DNA of 64,000 nt from contig CAZMVU010000001.1 of NCBI GenBank assembly GCA_964569295.1, forward strand, positions 62,001-126,000, read 5' to 3'. The number at the start of each line of letters is the position of its first letter. Within the stretch, counting starts at the first letter, position 1. This document shows, in pieces, positions 37,281 through 46,468 of this stretch. A program made the translations under genes and the position numbers. A model generated the notes under the pieces. The model was not told the origin of the DNA. It saw only the letters and a list, made by a program, of their open reading frames with translations, and did no database searches. The DNA comes from CAZMVU01 sp964569295 (GTDB lineage Bacteria > Hydrogenedentota > Hydrogenedentia > Hydrogenedentales > JAGMZX01).

Positions 37281-39455
37281 ATGCGCGTTTTAGTTACTGG
37301 CGGCGGGGGCTATTTGGGATGCCAACTCAGCCGGCAATTGTTGGAAGCAGGCCATGCGGTGCGCGTGTTCGACCGGTTCTGTTTCGATCCCGAAGCCGTG
37401 AAGGCGGTGCGCAACCACCCGAACTGCGAAGTGGTCACAGGCGATGTGCGCCGCCTGCAAGAAGCGCCCGCCCTGCTCGATGGCATCGATGCCGTCGCGC
37501 ACCTGGCCAGCTTGTCGAACGATCCCTCGTGCGCCCTCAACGAAGATATGGCGCACGATGTCAACGTCGAGAGCAGCATCGAGTTGGCGCGCCAAGCGGC
37601 GCAACACAGCATTGACCGGTTTGTATTCGCCTCATCGTGCAATGTCTACGGCCGCGGCGTGATCGACTTCCTCGACGAAGAAAGCCCCGTGCACCCCGTC
37701 TCGCCATTCGGCGTAAGCAAACACGCCGCCGAGTCAGTCCTGCTCGACATGGCCGGCGGCGGCTTTGAGCCGGTCATTGCGCGCACGGCCACCATGTACG
37801 GCGTCTCCCCGCGTATGCGCTTCGACCTTGCCGTCAACCAGATGGTCGCCCGTGCCACGCGCCTCGGCCGTATCGAGGTACGCGGTGGGGGGCGGCAGTG
37901 GCGTCCTTTTGTACACGTGCAAGATGCGGCGCGCGCGTTCGTGCACCTCTTGACCGCCCCCAGCGCCGCCGTGGCCGGCGAGGTGTTCAACATCGGGTCC
38001 GATGAGCAGAACTGGCAGATTTTCGAGTTGGCAGCCTATGTGGCGAAAGCGGCCGGGGATGTGGCGGTCGACACGCCCGTAGACGATGACGACCTGCGTA
38101 GTTACCGGGTGCGGTTTGGAAAAATCCGTGAGCGGCTGGGCTTTCAATGCGCCTTATCCATCGACGAGGGCATCGCCGAGGTGCGGCAATTTCTGGATCA
38201 TTTTCAGGACGACCCCCTGAGCCCGGCTTACCTGAATGCCGAACGCATGAAGCAGTTGCTTGCCACGCCCGTGGACGAGGGCGGTGAACCGATATCTGCG
38301 CGCTTCATCGCATTGAGCAAACCGAATATAGGCATCGAAGAAGAGCAGGCGGTCCTGCACGCCCTGCGCTCGGGGTGGCTTACCTCCGGGCCGCAGATTC
38401 CCGCATTCGAGAAAGCCTTCGCCGAAACGGTGACCGCCCCCCATGCCATCGCTGTATCCTCCTGCACCGCGGCACTGCACCTGGGGCTCGTAGCGCACGG
38501 CGTCGGTCCGGGGGACGAGGTTATCACCTCCCCCATCACCTGGGCATCGACCGGCAACACCATCCTCAACATGGGCGCCAAGGTTGTTTTCGCGGATATC
38601 GAGCCCGACACGCTGAATATGGATCCCGCCTCTCTCGATGCCGCCATTACCGATCGCACCAAGGCCATCATGCCCGTGCACATGGCCGGGCACCCCTGCC
38701 GGCTCGACGCCATTCGCGCTATCGCGGACAAGCACGGCATTCCCGTGGTCGAAGACGCCGCCCATGCCCTCGGCGCCGCCTACAAGGGCACCCCCATCGG
38801 CGGCGGGGACGGCATGACCTGTTTCAGTTTCTACGCCATCAAGAATATCACTACGATGGAAGGCGGCATGATTACTCTCGCCGACCCCGGCCAGGTCGAA
38901 GCGTTGCGCGTGCTCGCGGCCAATGGCATGGCCGTTACCGCCTGGGACCGCTACAGCCGCAGCGCGGTGTCCGCGCCTCCCGAGGTTGTGGTGCCCGGTT
39001 TCAAATACACCCTCGGCAATGTGGGCGCCGCCATGGGACTCGAGCAACTCCGGAAGTTTCCGCACTTCAAAGCCGCCCGCCAGCGCCTCGCGGGGCTTTA
39101 CCGCAATGTGCTCGCCGCTATCGATGAGATCGCCCTGCCCGCCGAAGAGCCGGACGTGGACCACGCATGGCACCTGTTCATCGTGCGCCTCCGGCGCGAA
39201 CGCCTGCGCCTGGACCGGAACGAATTCGCCCATGCATTACGCCGCGAAAACATCGGCACGGGCTGTCATTTCTATGGGCTGCACCTGCACGCCTACTACC
39301 GGGATAAGCTCCGTATGCGGCCGGAGGATCTCCCCCGCGCCACCCAGGCCTCACACGAAGTGCTGTCCCTGCCCCTGCATCCCAGCATGACCGAGCATGA
39401 TGTACAAGCCACGGCAGCAGCCATAAAAAAAGTGATCGCACGCGCCCGGAAATAG
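37281..39455 (+). CDS. Fused NAD-dependent epimerase/dehydratase and DegT-type aminotransferase
   Basis: 724 residues in one frame. Residues about 1-310 are an extended SDR with Rossmann motif GGGGYLG (7-13), but at the position of the catalytic Tyr in YxxxK it has Phe143 (SPFGVSK, with Lys147). From about 333 follows a complete DegT/DnrJ/EryC1/StrS aminotransferase with the PLP Lys521 (FYAIKN) and family motifs HMAGHPC and EDAAHALGA. The two steps are a sugar ketone/epimerisation and an amination, the order needed to make an amino sugar. Separate genes are usual; a fused pair would channel an intermediate. ATG at 37281 starts the Rossmann fold. It precedes an IS remnant and the arg genes. 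Confidence 0.85.
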   Translation: MRVLVTGGGGYLGCQLSRQLLEAGHAVRVFDRFCFDPEAVKAVRNHPNCEVVTGDVRRLQEAPALLDGIDAVAHLASLSNDPSCALNEDMAHDVNVESSIELARQAAQHSIDRFVFASSCNVYGRGVIDFLDEESPVHPVSPFGVSKHAAESVLLDMAGGGFEPVIARTATMYGVSPRMRFDLAVNQMVARATRLGRIEVRGGGRQWRPFVHVQDAARAFVHLLTAPSAAVAGEVFNIGSDEQNWQIFELAAYVAKAAGDVAVDTPVDDDDLRSYRVRFGKIRERLGFQCALSIDEGIAEVRQFLDHFQDDPLSPAYLNAERMKQLLATPVDEGGEPISARFIALSKPNIGIEEEQAVLHALRSGWLTSGPQIPAFEKAFAETVTAPHAIAVSSCTAALHLGLVAHGVGPGDEVITSPITWASTGNTILNMGAKVVFADIEPDTLNMDPASLDAAITDRTKAIMPVHMAGHPCRLDAIRAIADKHGIPVVEDAAHALGAAYKGTPIGGGDGMTCFSFYAIKNITTMEGGMITLADPGQVEALRVLAANGMAVTAWDRYSRSAVSAPPEVVVPGFKYTLGNVGAAMGLEQLRKFPHFKAARQRLAGLYRNVLAAIDEIALPAEEPDVDHAWHLFIVRLRRERLRLDRNEFAHALRRENIGTGCHFYGLHLHAYYRDKLRMRPEDLPRATQASHEVLSLPLHPSMTEHDVQATAAAIKKVIARARK

Positions 39456-39848
39456 TGCCTTACCCGCCAGCTCATGCAAAGAACAAGCGGGATTACAGCA
39501 TCGCGCTGGGTTATGAAGACCTCACCGGCCACGACGATTTGCTGTGCGATGCGCACGTAGCGCGCCGCAGCGCCACCCCCATGTGCGAATGACCTGCGGT
39601 GCAGGTCAAGCCGGCGCGATAAGAGCATGGGGTACGGGGGGTGTGTCTGCTCAGCGCAAAAGCCAAGCCCGAGTCCCTCCCATCGACACTCTTGACCGCA
39701 ATTCCTGGCGAAACGAGCGAAACCACGAGAGCGGTGAGATATCCGGGCTAAAGGCGAGGCAATAGGCCTGGCGCGGGCCATACGGCTGAAGTGCATTGCG
39801 TTTATTCGTCGTTTGACGTTTTTACGCGGTTGGGGTTGCGCACACCGT
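39456..39848. mobile_element. Remnant of an IS1380-type transposase
   Basis: A frame at 39485-39592 on the plus strand reads KRDYSIALGYEDLTGHDD and then drifts and stops. The SIALGYEDL-xx-HD motif is characteristic of the N-terminal part of IS1380-family transposases. The rest of the gene and intact ends are missing; downstream DNA around 39735-39765 has TATCCGGGCTAA, which may belong to an end. So this is a decayed remnant, between the fused enzyme gene and the argC promoter. Confidence 0.6.
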
Positions 39849-39878
39849 TTGCACGGCCTGTGGCGGCACGGCTATAAT
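39849..39878 (+). promoter_or_regulatory. Strong promoter of the arg operon
   Basis: TTGCAC (39849-39854), an 18-base spacer, TATAAT (39873-39878): a perfect -10 box and good -35. About 145 bases lie between it and argC, long enough for a leader, though I see no clear arginine-binding site or known riboswitch. Confidence 0.65.
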
Positions 39879-40024
39879 CCCGAGATTCCACGCAAAATCT
39901 GACGCGGCCAAGGCTTACCCGTGCAAGGCATGCGTGTGAAGGCGCATGGCGCCTGGAAGAAAAACGTTGGGCCGGCACGGCCCGTGGATCGGAACCAACC
40001 CCCAACCTGGGAGATGATAAGCAT

Positions 40025-41035
40025 ATGATACGCGTAGGTATGGTCGGCGCATTGGGATACGGCGGCCGCGAGTTCATGCGCCTGCTCATGGGCCACCCGC
40101 AGGCGGAACTTGTAGCGGCGGTCGAGGTCGAAGGCGGCAAACGCCTGGACGAACTGTTGCCGGCGTTTCGTAAGATGACCGACATCACGCTCGAGACCTT
40201 CGATGCGCCATCCCTGGCAAAACGGTGCGATGTGGTCTTTATCGCAGTTCCAGGCACCTTGAGCATGGAGCTGGGTGCGAAGCTGCGTAAGGCCGGCGCG
40301 CGCGTCATGGATCTTGGTTCGGACTTCCGCATCAAGAATCCCGCCCACTACCAGCAATACTATAAGGCAGCGCTCAAGTACCCGAACCTCGCCAATGAGG
40401 CCACCTACGGGCATGTGCCGTTCTACCGCGAACAATTGCGGGCGGCGGCGCTCGTGGCGGTGCCCGGGTGCTTCCCGATCAGCGTGCTCACCCCGCTACG
40501 TCCGATTGTCGAGGCGGCCCAACCGGAGACACCGGTCGTCATCAACTCGGTGACGGGCGTTTCGGGCGGTGGCCGGGCGCCGAACGACATCTTCCATTTC
40601 CCGGCGATGAATGAAAACATCAAGGCCTACAAGATCGGCGTGCACCAGCACACACCGGAAATCGAGCAGGAGATCGGCGGGCATTGCCAGGTCCAGTTCA
40701 CACCGCACGTAGCACCGATCACCCGCGGTATTATCTCGACCATCGTGGTGCGCCCGTCGAAAAAGGTTGACCCGGCCGCGCTGTACGCCATCTATGAAAA
40801 TGAGCCCTTTGTGCGCGTGCTGCCGGAGGGCCTTGTGCCTGACATCAACAATGTGCGCGCCTCGAATTTCTGCGATGTGGGCTATGTTACGGATGATCGT
40901 ACAGGGAACCTCGTACTTGTGGGCGTGGTGGACAATCTTACAGGCGGAACGGCGGGCATGGGTATTCAATGCATGAATGTGGCCTTCGGTCTCGACGAAC
41001 GTACCGGGCTCATGTTCCCTGGGATGGCGCCATGA
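40025..41035 (+). CDS. argC: N-acetyl-gamma-glutamyl-phosphate reductase
   Basis: 336 residues. NADPH-dependent third step of arginine synthesis. Nucleotide motif GALGYGGREFMR near the N-terminus and catalytic Cys149 in VPGCFPIS; SGGGRAP also present. The ATG at 40025 has GGGAG upstream. The stop overlaps the argJ start (ATGA), so argC and argJ are coupled. Confidence 0.97.
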   Translation: MIRVGMVGALGYGGREFMRLLMGHPQAELVAAVEVEGGKRLDELLPAFRKMTDITLETFDAPSLAKRCDVVFIAVPGTLSMELGAKLRKAGARVMDLGSDFRIKNPAHYQQYYKAALKYPNLANEATYGHVPFYREQLRAAALVAVPGCFPISVLTPLRPIVEAAQPETPVVINSVTGVSGGGRAPNDIFHFPAMNENIKAYKIGVHQHTPEIEQEIGGHCQVQFTPHVAPITRGIISTIVVRPSKKVDPAALYAIYENEPFVRVLPEGLVPDINNVRASNFCDVGYVTDDRTGNLVLVGVVDNLTGGTAGMGIQCMNVAFGLDERTGLMFPGMAP

Positions 41036-42240
41036 ATATCACCGGCGGCGGTGTGTGTGCACCGGCGGGGTTCTCCGCGGCGGGCGCGGCGGCGGGCATC
41101 AAGAATCCGGACAAGCCACGGTTGGACTGTGCGCTTATCGCGAGCGAAGCGCCCTGTGTGGCCACTGGCGTCTTCACCACGAACCAGGTCAAAGCTGCGC
41201 CGGTCATATGGGACGAACATGTCTGCGCGCGTGGTACCGCACGGGCGCTGTTCGCCAACAGCGGCAACGCCAACGCATGCACCGGGGAACAAGGTGTCAA
41301 CGACGTGCATGACACTGCGGCGCGCGTGGCGCAGCAACTTGGCCTGCAACCCGATGAGGTGCTCATTGCAAGCACGGGGGTTATCGGCGTTCCACTGCCC
41401 ATGGCGCGCCTGATCCAGGGCGTAGACGATACCGCCGCTGCCCTCTCTACTTCGGGCGGTGATGATGCGGCGCACGCCATTATGACCACGGACACCGTGC
41501 CAAAGACAATGGCCTGCACGCTGAAACTAGGCGGCGTGGAAGCGCGCATCGGGGCGATGGCCAAGGGCGCTGGCATGATTGCGCCGAATATGGCGACCAT
41601 GCTGTGCTTCATCACCACCGATGCCGCTATTGGCCGTGACGACTTGCGCAATCTCGTGCGCGCGTGCGTGGACCGCAGTTTCAACCGCATTTGCGTAGAC
41701 AATGACATGAGCACCAACGACACGGTGCTCTGTCTCGCGAACGGCCGCGCAGGCAATGCCCCGCTCGTCCCGGCCACGCCGGAATACGAGCAGTTCTCCC
41801 GGGCCTTGGAGCACACCTGCGGCACATTGGCTGAAGCCCTTGTGCGCGACGGCGAAGGCGCGTCGAAACTGGTGATTATCGAGGTGACGGGGGCGGCTTC
41901 CGATGCCGATGCACGGGCCGTGGCGCGCAGCGTGGCGCACAGCCAATTGTGCAAGACAGCCTTTGCCGGCGAGGACCCGAATTGGGGGCGGATCGCGTGT
42001 GCGGTAGGCTATGCACCGGCCCAGGTAGATGCCGCCGTGCTCGATCTGTATCTCGGTGAGGTGCAGGTAGTCGCGGGCGGCACCCCAACCGCGTACCGTG
42101 AAGAAGACGCTGCGGCCCATATGCGTGAGAACGTGGTCCATGTGCGCGCACACCTCGGCCTCGGGGCGGGGGCCTGCACCTTCAAGACCACGGACCTCAG
42201 CCACGATTACGTGCGCATAAACGCGGATTACCGCACCTGA
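41032..42240 (+). CDS. argJ: Bifunctional ornithine acetyltransferase / N-acetylglutamate synthase
   Basis: 402 residues. Transfers acetyl from acetylornithine to glutamate, so the acetyl group is recycled. It is made as a precursor cut at the Ala-Thr bond in APNMATML; Thr189 is the resulting nucleophile. The motif TGVFTTNQVKAAPV is near the N-terminus. ATG overlaps argC (ATGA); argB follows 20 bases later. Confidence 0.97.
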   Translation: MNITGGGVCAPAGFSAAGAAAGIKNPDKPRLDCALIASEAPCVATGVFTTNQVKAAPVIWDEHVCARGTARALFANSGNANACTGEQGVNDVHDTAARVAQQLGLQPDEVLIASTGVIGVPLPMARLIQGVDDTAAALSTSGGDDAAHAIMTTDTVPKTMACTLKLGGVEARIGAMAKGAGMIAPNMATMLCFITTDAAIGRDDLRNLVRACVDRSFNRICVDNDMSTNDTVLCLANGRAGNAPLVPATPEYEQFSRALEHTCGTLAEALVRDGEGASKLVIIEVTGAASDADARAVARSVAHSQLCKTAFAGEDPNWGRIACAVGYAPAQVDAAVLDLYLGEVQVVAGGTPTAYREEDAAAHMRENVVHVRAHLGLGAGACTFKTTDLSHDYVRINADYRT

Positions 42241-42260
42241 CCGGCGGGGGAGCGTTCCGT

Positions 42261-43124
42261 ATGCAAGAATACATCGACAAGGCCAATGTCCTCATTGAGG
42301 CGCTCCCCTACATGCGGGAGTTCCAGGGAAAGACAGTGGTCATCAAGTATGGCGGCGCCGCCATGATAGACCCTGCTTTGCGCCGTTCGGTCGCCCAGGA
42401 CATCGTGCTGATGAAGTATGTGGGCATTCAGCCGGTGGTTGTACATGGCGGGGGGCCGGAAATCACGAAGATGCTCGACCGCCTCGCGCTGAAGAGCCTG
42501 TTTAACCAGGGGTTACGGGTCACCGACGATGCGGCCATGGAAGTGGTCGAGATGGTGCTGGTAGGCCGGGTGAACAAGGAAATCGTGAGTCTGCTCAACC
42601 ACAGCGGCGCTGATGCGGTCGGGCTTTCCGGCAAAGACGGCAACCTCCTTCTCGCGAACAGGATGGTGCTTGATGACGGGTCGGACCTCGGCCATGTGGG
42701 CGAGGTCTCGGGCGTACACCAGAATGTGGTAGATGTGCTGTGCAAGGCGGGTTTCGTGCCCGTGGTCGCGCCGGTTGCGACGGACGTCGAGGGCGGCACC
42801 TGGAATGTAAACGCGGACAGTGTGGCCGGTGAGGTGGCCGCGGCGCTCCACGCCGAGAAGCTCGTTTTCCTCACCGACATGCCCGGTCTCTTGCGCGACA
42901 AGGACAACCCGGAATCGCTGATTCGCCAGGTGCGCTCGGGTGATGTGTATGACATGCGGCGCGAAGGGGTGATCGCAGGCGGTATGATTCCGAAAATCGA
43001 AGCGTGTCTAAAGGCACTCGACGCCGGCGTGCGGAAAACGCACGTCATCGACGGGCGCATCTCGCACAGCCTGCTCATCGAGTTGTTCACGAACCGGGGC
43101 CTGGGCACGCTGGTCAGTCATTAA
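42261..43124 (+). CDS. argB: Acetylglutamate kinase
   Basis: 287 residues, the standard length. Phosphorylates N-acetylglutamate. Visible: VIKYGGAAM near residue 30 with the phosphate-binding Lys, and VVVHGGGPEI. No long N-terminal extension as in arginine-inhibited forms is evident (only about 25 residues precede the first strand). GGGGGAG lies 8 bases before the ATG. Third gene of the arg operon. Confidence 0.97.
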   Translation: MQEYIDKANVLIEALPYMREFQGKTVVIKYGGAAMIDPALRRSVAQDIVLMKYVGIQPVVVHGGGPEITKMLDRLALKSLFNQGLRVTDDAAMEVVEMVLVGRVNKEIVSLLNHSGADAVGLSGKDGNLLLANRMVLDDGSDLGHVGEVSGVHQNVVDVLCKAGFVPVVAPVATDVEGGTWNVNADSVAGEVAAALHAEKLVFLTDMPGLLRDKDNPESLIRQVRSGDVYDMRREGVIAGGMIPKIEACLKALDAGVRKTHVIDGRISHSLLIELFTNRGLGTLVSH

Positions 43125-43126
43125 GC

Positions 43127-43132
43127 TATAAT
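43127..43132 (+). promoter_or_regulatory. Possible -10 element for the exbB operon
   Basis: TATAAT at 43127-43132, right after the argB stop, with no good -35. It may allow separate transcription of the transport genes. Weak. Confidence 0.3.
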
Positions 43133-43193
43133 ACACGCCGTCCGGCCCGCCTCCCGGTAGACGGCGGTGCGCATCGAAAAGGGAATTTCAGCC

Positions 43194-43829
43194 ATGTCAT
43201 TGTTTCCATTCGAGATTATCTGGGAAGGCGGCATACTTATGTGGCCGATCCTGGCGTGTTCGGTGGTGGCGCTCGCCATTACCATTGAGCGGTTCATCGT
43301 TTTGCGCCGGGCCAGCATCGACACGCGTGAGTTTATGGACACCATGCGCCAGGTGCTACGCCAGAACCGGATGCAGGAAGCTGTCGAGATATGCGATGAG
43401 AGGGATGCGCCGGTAGCCCGCATCATGAAGGCGGGTATTCTCAAGCACAACCGGTCGAAACAGGATATCCGGGAAGCGATCGAGGACGCGGGCCACCTCG
43501 AGATTCCCCGGCTCGAGCGCTACCTCTCCGCGCTGGCAACCACGGCCAATATCGCCCCGCTGCTGGGCCTGCTGGGCACCGTAGCGGGCATGATCACCGC
43601 CTTCGCGGAAATCCAACACAAGGAAGGCCAGGTGAATCCTTCCGATCTCGCGGGCGGCATCAATAATGCCCTGGTCAGCACGGCCGCCGGGCTCACCGTG
43701 GCCATTCCCACGCTGGTGGTGTACAACTACTTCGTCGGACGTGTGGAGAACATGGTGCTCGAGATGGAAATCAGCTCGTCCGAATTGGTTGATCTGCTCA
43801 CCCGCCACAAGGGCGAGCGCGAGATCTAA
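43194..43829 (+). CDS. exbB: ExbB/TolQ-type proton-channel protein
   Basis: 211 residues with an N-terminal helix, then two further helices and the ExbB/TolQ/MotA signature TTANIAPLLGLLGTVAGMITAF (about 125-145) and LVSTAAGLTVAIPTLV. ATG at 43194 has GGGA about 10 bases upstream; an earlier in-frame GTG at 43167 is less likely. Uses the proton motive force to energise TonB-dependent transport or Tol functions. ExbD follows directly. Confidence 0.95.
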   Translation: MSLFPFEIIWEGGILMWPILACSVVALAITIERFIVLRRASIDTREFMDTMRQVLRQNRMQEAVEICDERDAPVARIMKAGILKHNRSKQDIREAIEDAGHLEIPRLERYLSALATTANIAPLLGLLGTVAGMITAFAEIQHKEGQVNPSDLAGGINNALVSTAAGLTVAIPTLVVYNYFVGRVENMVLEMEISSSELVDLLTRHKGEREI

Positions 43830-43835
43830 CGCCCC

Positions 43836-44303
43836 ATGAAATTCAAACGCAGCGATAAATACAAGGTCCGGGCCAACGTCGATCTGACGCCGTTGATCGA
43901 CGTGGTGTTCCAGTTGCTCATCTTCTTCATGCTCTCCGCCACGTTCGTCGTGCAGACTTCCGTGCAGGTCGAGCTGCCCCAGGCCGAGGGCGTGCGCGAG
44001 CTCGAGCGCAAGGACATCTCGATAACGCTTACCCATCCCCAGCAAGATGAGAGGGGACAGCCGGTGCGTGAAGGTTTGGATAATCAGGGGCGTATCTTTG
44101 TGAACGACGAGGAAATTCAGAACTGGGCGCAACTTTCGCGGGTTCTGAGCGAATATTACCTGCAAGACCCCGAGGCCTTGGTGCTGATTCGTCCCGATAC
44201 GCACGTGGCCACCGGGCGCCTGGTGCGCGTGCTCGGCGTGGCCAACAGTGTCGGCATCACCCGCTATGCCATTGCCGCACGCTCGCCCGAGGAGGGCGGT
44301 TGA
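43836..44303 (+). CDS. exbD: ExbD/TolR-type protein
   Basis: 155 residues: one N-terminal transmembrane helix containing the key Asp (VDLTPLIDVVFQLLIFFM) and a periplasmic domain. About 6 bases after exbB. The C-terminal part has the typical VLIRPDTHVATGRLVRVLGVANSVGI pattern. Forms the stator with ExbB. Confidence 0.94.
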   Translation: MKFKRSDKYKVRANVDLTPLIDVVFQLLIFFMLSATFVVQTSVQVELPQAEGVRELERKDISITLTHPQQDERGQPVREGLDNQGRIFVNDEEIQNWAQLSRVLSEYYLQDPEALVLIRPDTHVATGRLVRVLGVANSVGITRYAIAARSPEEGG

Positions 44304-44304
44304 T

Positions 44305-45072
44305 GTGCGGGGCCGCCGGCACAACCGGGTGCTGCTCGCGGCCCTTGCGGTCTCGGCGCTATTTCATCTTTCCGCGGTAACCGTCTTCCGCATCGTTATC
44401 TATTTCCCGCGCGAAGAGGTCGAGTACGTGCGTTTCCAGCTCGTCCAAGCCGCCCCGTCTGCCCCCGCCGCAGACGCAACGGCCGGCCGTGCCTTTCCCG
44501 GCGAAAGCCCGCCGCCGCGCCTGGCGAACATTGATCTGCCCACACTCGAGTTCGCCGAGCTGCAACGCCTGCGCATGCGGCAAGAGGGGATGCTCTCGGA
44601 CGAGTTGCGCCGTGAAATTCTCGGTGAAGAGCCCGATGATTCATGGCGCAGCTTCGGCAAGCAGCTCGGGCGGTTGCGCCAATCCCTCACGCGCCTTTCG
44701 TTGTCTCAAGGCGATCCTGCGCCCCTGGACGAACCACGACGCACACCGGCACTCCGGCCGGCCGAAGGCTACACGGCCTACCTCGAGTGGGACAGCGCGC
44801 CCGAGGACCGTCAGCTATTGTTCGCGCCGCCCATCAAAGCCTTGTGGCAGGCAGATCCAGACACGCTCGATTTGCCCTTGAGCATCGTTATCGAGGTGAC
44901 CCCCCTGGGCCGGGTGGTCAATGTGTGGAGTTCGACGGTGGATTCCTCGGGGGTGATCGATGAAATTCAACTGGCCATTCTCAAGTACAAATTCGAGCCG
45001 CTGGCCTCGCCCGAACAGGCCGCCAACCAACTTGGCACATTGCGCATCGAGCAGGCGGAGGATGGCTCATGA
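44305..45072 (+). CDS. TonB-like energy transduction protein
   Basis: 255 residues from the GTG at 44305, just after the exbD stop, with GGAGGG about 10 bases upstream; an overlapping ATG at 44248 is possible. A short cytoplasmic start and one transmembrane helix (about 11-32), a periplasmic linker, and a C-terminal domain (about 170-250) with a TonB-like alternation and VIEVTPLGRVVNVWSSTVDSSG. It lacks the classic Pro/Lys-rich linker, so it may be a shorter TonB or a TolA-like part. It fits the exbB-exbD context. Confidence 0.7.
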   Translation: MRGRRHNRVLLAALAVSALFHLSAVTVFRIVIYFPREEVEYVRFQLVQAAPSAPAADATAGRAFPGESPPPRLANIDLPTLEFAELQRLRMRQEGMLSDELRREILGEEPDDSWRSFGKQLGRLRQSLTRLSLSQGDPAPLDEPRRTPALRPAEGYTAYLEWDSAPEDRQLLFAPPIKALWQADPDTLDLPLSIVIEVTPLGRVVNVWSSTVDSSGVIDEIQLAILKYKFEPLASPEQAANQLGTLRIEQAEDGS

Positions 45073-45443
45073 TAACCATCACGCTCTCCCAGGCCCTCGC
45101 ACTTTATGCGGCCGTCATCGGGATAGGAGCCATCTTCATCTATGCCTATACCGGGCTCACCGTTCAGCGGCGGCTGGTACGAATAGAGCGCCAGCACCTG
45201 TGGCGCTGTGTCTTCTGTACCTACACCTATCTCGATGAAACCGCTGAGGCCATTTCCAAATGTCCGCGGTGCGGCAGCTTCAACAGTCTCGAAGACCACC
45301 AGGCGAAGTTCGTGCCTTCCGGTCCCCACGCCAAGGACATGGCACATCCCGTGCCCTCCGGTTTTGAAGAAACGCCCCGCCGTAATCCATCGAAGGGGAA
45401 ACGCTCTGGGAAACGCCGCGGACCGCGCCGCCGCAGCCGGTAA
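45069..45443 (+). CDS. Membrane zinc-ribbon protein
   Basis: 124 residues: an N-terminal transmembrane helix (about 5-28), then a cytoplasmic zinc ribbon with CVFC (Cys47, Cys50) and CPRC (Cys65, Cys68), and a basic Arg/Lys-rich C-terminal tail. The ATG overlaps the stop of the TonB-like gene (ATGA), a coupled fourth gene of the operon. I do not recognise a family; zinc-ribbon domains often bind nucleic acid or protein. The tail is likely disordered. Confidence 0.7.
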   Translation: MITITLSQALALYAAVIGIGAIFIYAYTGLTVQRRLVRIERQHLWRCVFCTYTYLDETAEAISKCPRCGSFNSLEDHQAKFVPSGPHAKDMAHPVPSGFEETPRRNPSKGKRSGKRRGPRRRSR

Positions 45444-45643
45444 AGGCACAAGGTGGATCCCGCGGCCTAAAGTCAACAGCCCTACAGCAGACACTCGTCC
45501 TTTCATGATGTTTATGTCATTTCTGGAGCCGGTGGCGCGCGGTGCGACTTCCGTGCACTGGGACCCGTCTTTAGTGTACAACAAAGGGCGGCAATTTGAT
45601 GCAGCAACCATGGTGATCACACCACAACCGAAGGAGAAGTAGT

Positions 45644-46447
45644 ATGAAAACCCGCAACATTATCCTGTTTTTGAGCCTGGCACTTGTACTGGGGGGCCTG
45701 CCCGCCTTTGCGCAGCTTGGCGCGGACGCCGCCAAGGACGCCGCCAAGGACGCCGCCAAGGACGCCGCCAAGGACGCCGCCAAGGACGCCGCTAAGGACG
45801 CCGCCAAGGACGCCGCCAAGGACGCCGCCAAGGAGGCGATGGGCAAAGATGAAGATGGCTGGGTTGATCTGTTCAACGGGGAAGACCTGGATGGCTGGGA
45901 GCAGCACGGCGGCGAAGCCACCTACAAGGTGGATGACGGTGCCATCGTGGGTACGTCGGCGCCGAACACGTCGAATACCTTCCTGTGCACGACGAAAGAA
46001 TTCGGCGACTTCATCCTCGAATTCGAGTTCCTGGCGCATCCCTCGCTCAATTCAGGGGTGCAATTCCGCAGCCATGTGCGTGCCGATGATCGCGTATTCG
46101 GTTATCAGAATGAGTTGGAAGATGAAAACAAGGACCGCGACTGGTGGTGCGGCATCTACGATGAGGCGCGCCGCGGCTGGATTTATCCTCCCAAGGATGA
46201 CGAGGAACTCGGTGAGAAGTTCGGGGCGGAAGGCAAGCGTCTTTGGAAGAACGGCGAGTGGAACACGGTCCGTATTCACTGTGAAGGTGACCACATCCGC
46301 ACCTACCTCAATGGTGAATTGCGGACCGATTTCCATGACAAGATGGACGCGGAAGGCCTGATCGGCTTGCAGGTGCATGGCGTGGGCGACCGCGAGACGC
46401 CAATGTCGGTGCGCTGGCGCAATCTGCGAATCAAAGAATTGGACTGA
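45644..46447 (+). CDS. Exported DUF1080 (3-keto-disaccharide hydrolase-like) protein
   Basis: 267 residues. Signal peptide (1-23), then nine AAKD repeats (about 28-63), then a DUF1080 concanavalin-like domain starting GWVDLFNGEDLDGW, with the later SGVQFRS. Such domains occur in carbohydrate-active or ligand-binding proteins of planctomycetes. The repeat is a helical or disordered spacer. AAGGAGAAG lies before the ATG. No close neighbour in the same direction. Confidence 0.88.
   Translation: MKTRNIILFLSLALVLGGLPAFAQLGADAAKDAAKDAAKDAAKDAAKDAAKDAAKDAAKDAAKEAMGKDEDGWVDLFNGEDLDGWEQHGGEATYKVDDGAIVGTSAPNTSNTFLCTTKEFGDFILEFEFLAHPSLNSGVQFRSHVRADDRVFGYQNELEDENKDRDWWCGIYDEARRGWIYPPKDDEELGEKFGAEGKRLWKNGEWNTVRIHCEGDHIRTYLNGELRTDFHDKMDAEGLIGLQVHGVGDRETPMSVRWRNLRIKELD
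45725..45832 (+). repeat. Nine-copy 12-bp tandem repeat within the DUF1080 gene
   Basis: Nine consecutive copies of GACGCCGCCAAG, with one change (GCTAAG in the sixth copy). The unit is a multiple of three, so changes in copy number keep the frame and would alter the length of an AAKD-repeat spacer after the signal peptide. Confidence 0.9.
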
Positions 46448-46468
46448 GCAAGACAACCCACACGCAGT

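Noticed and set aside
45725..45832. Tandem repeats considered as CRISPR
   Set aside because: Units are 12 bases, contiguous and coding; there are no spacers.
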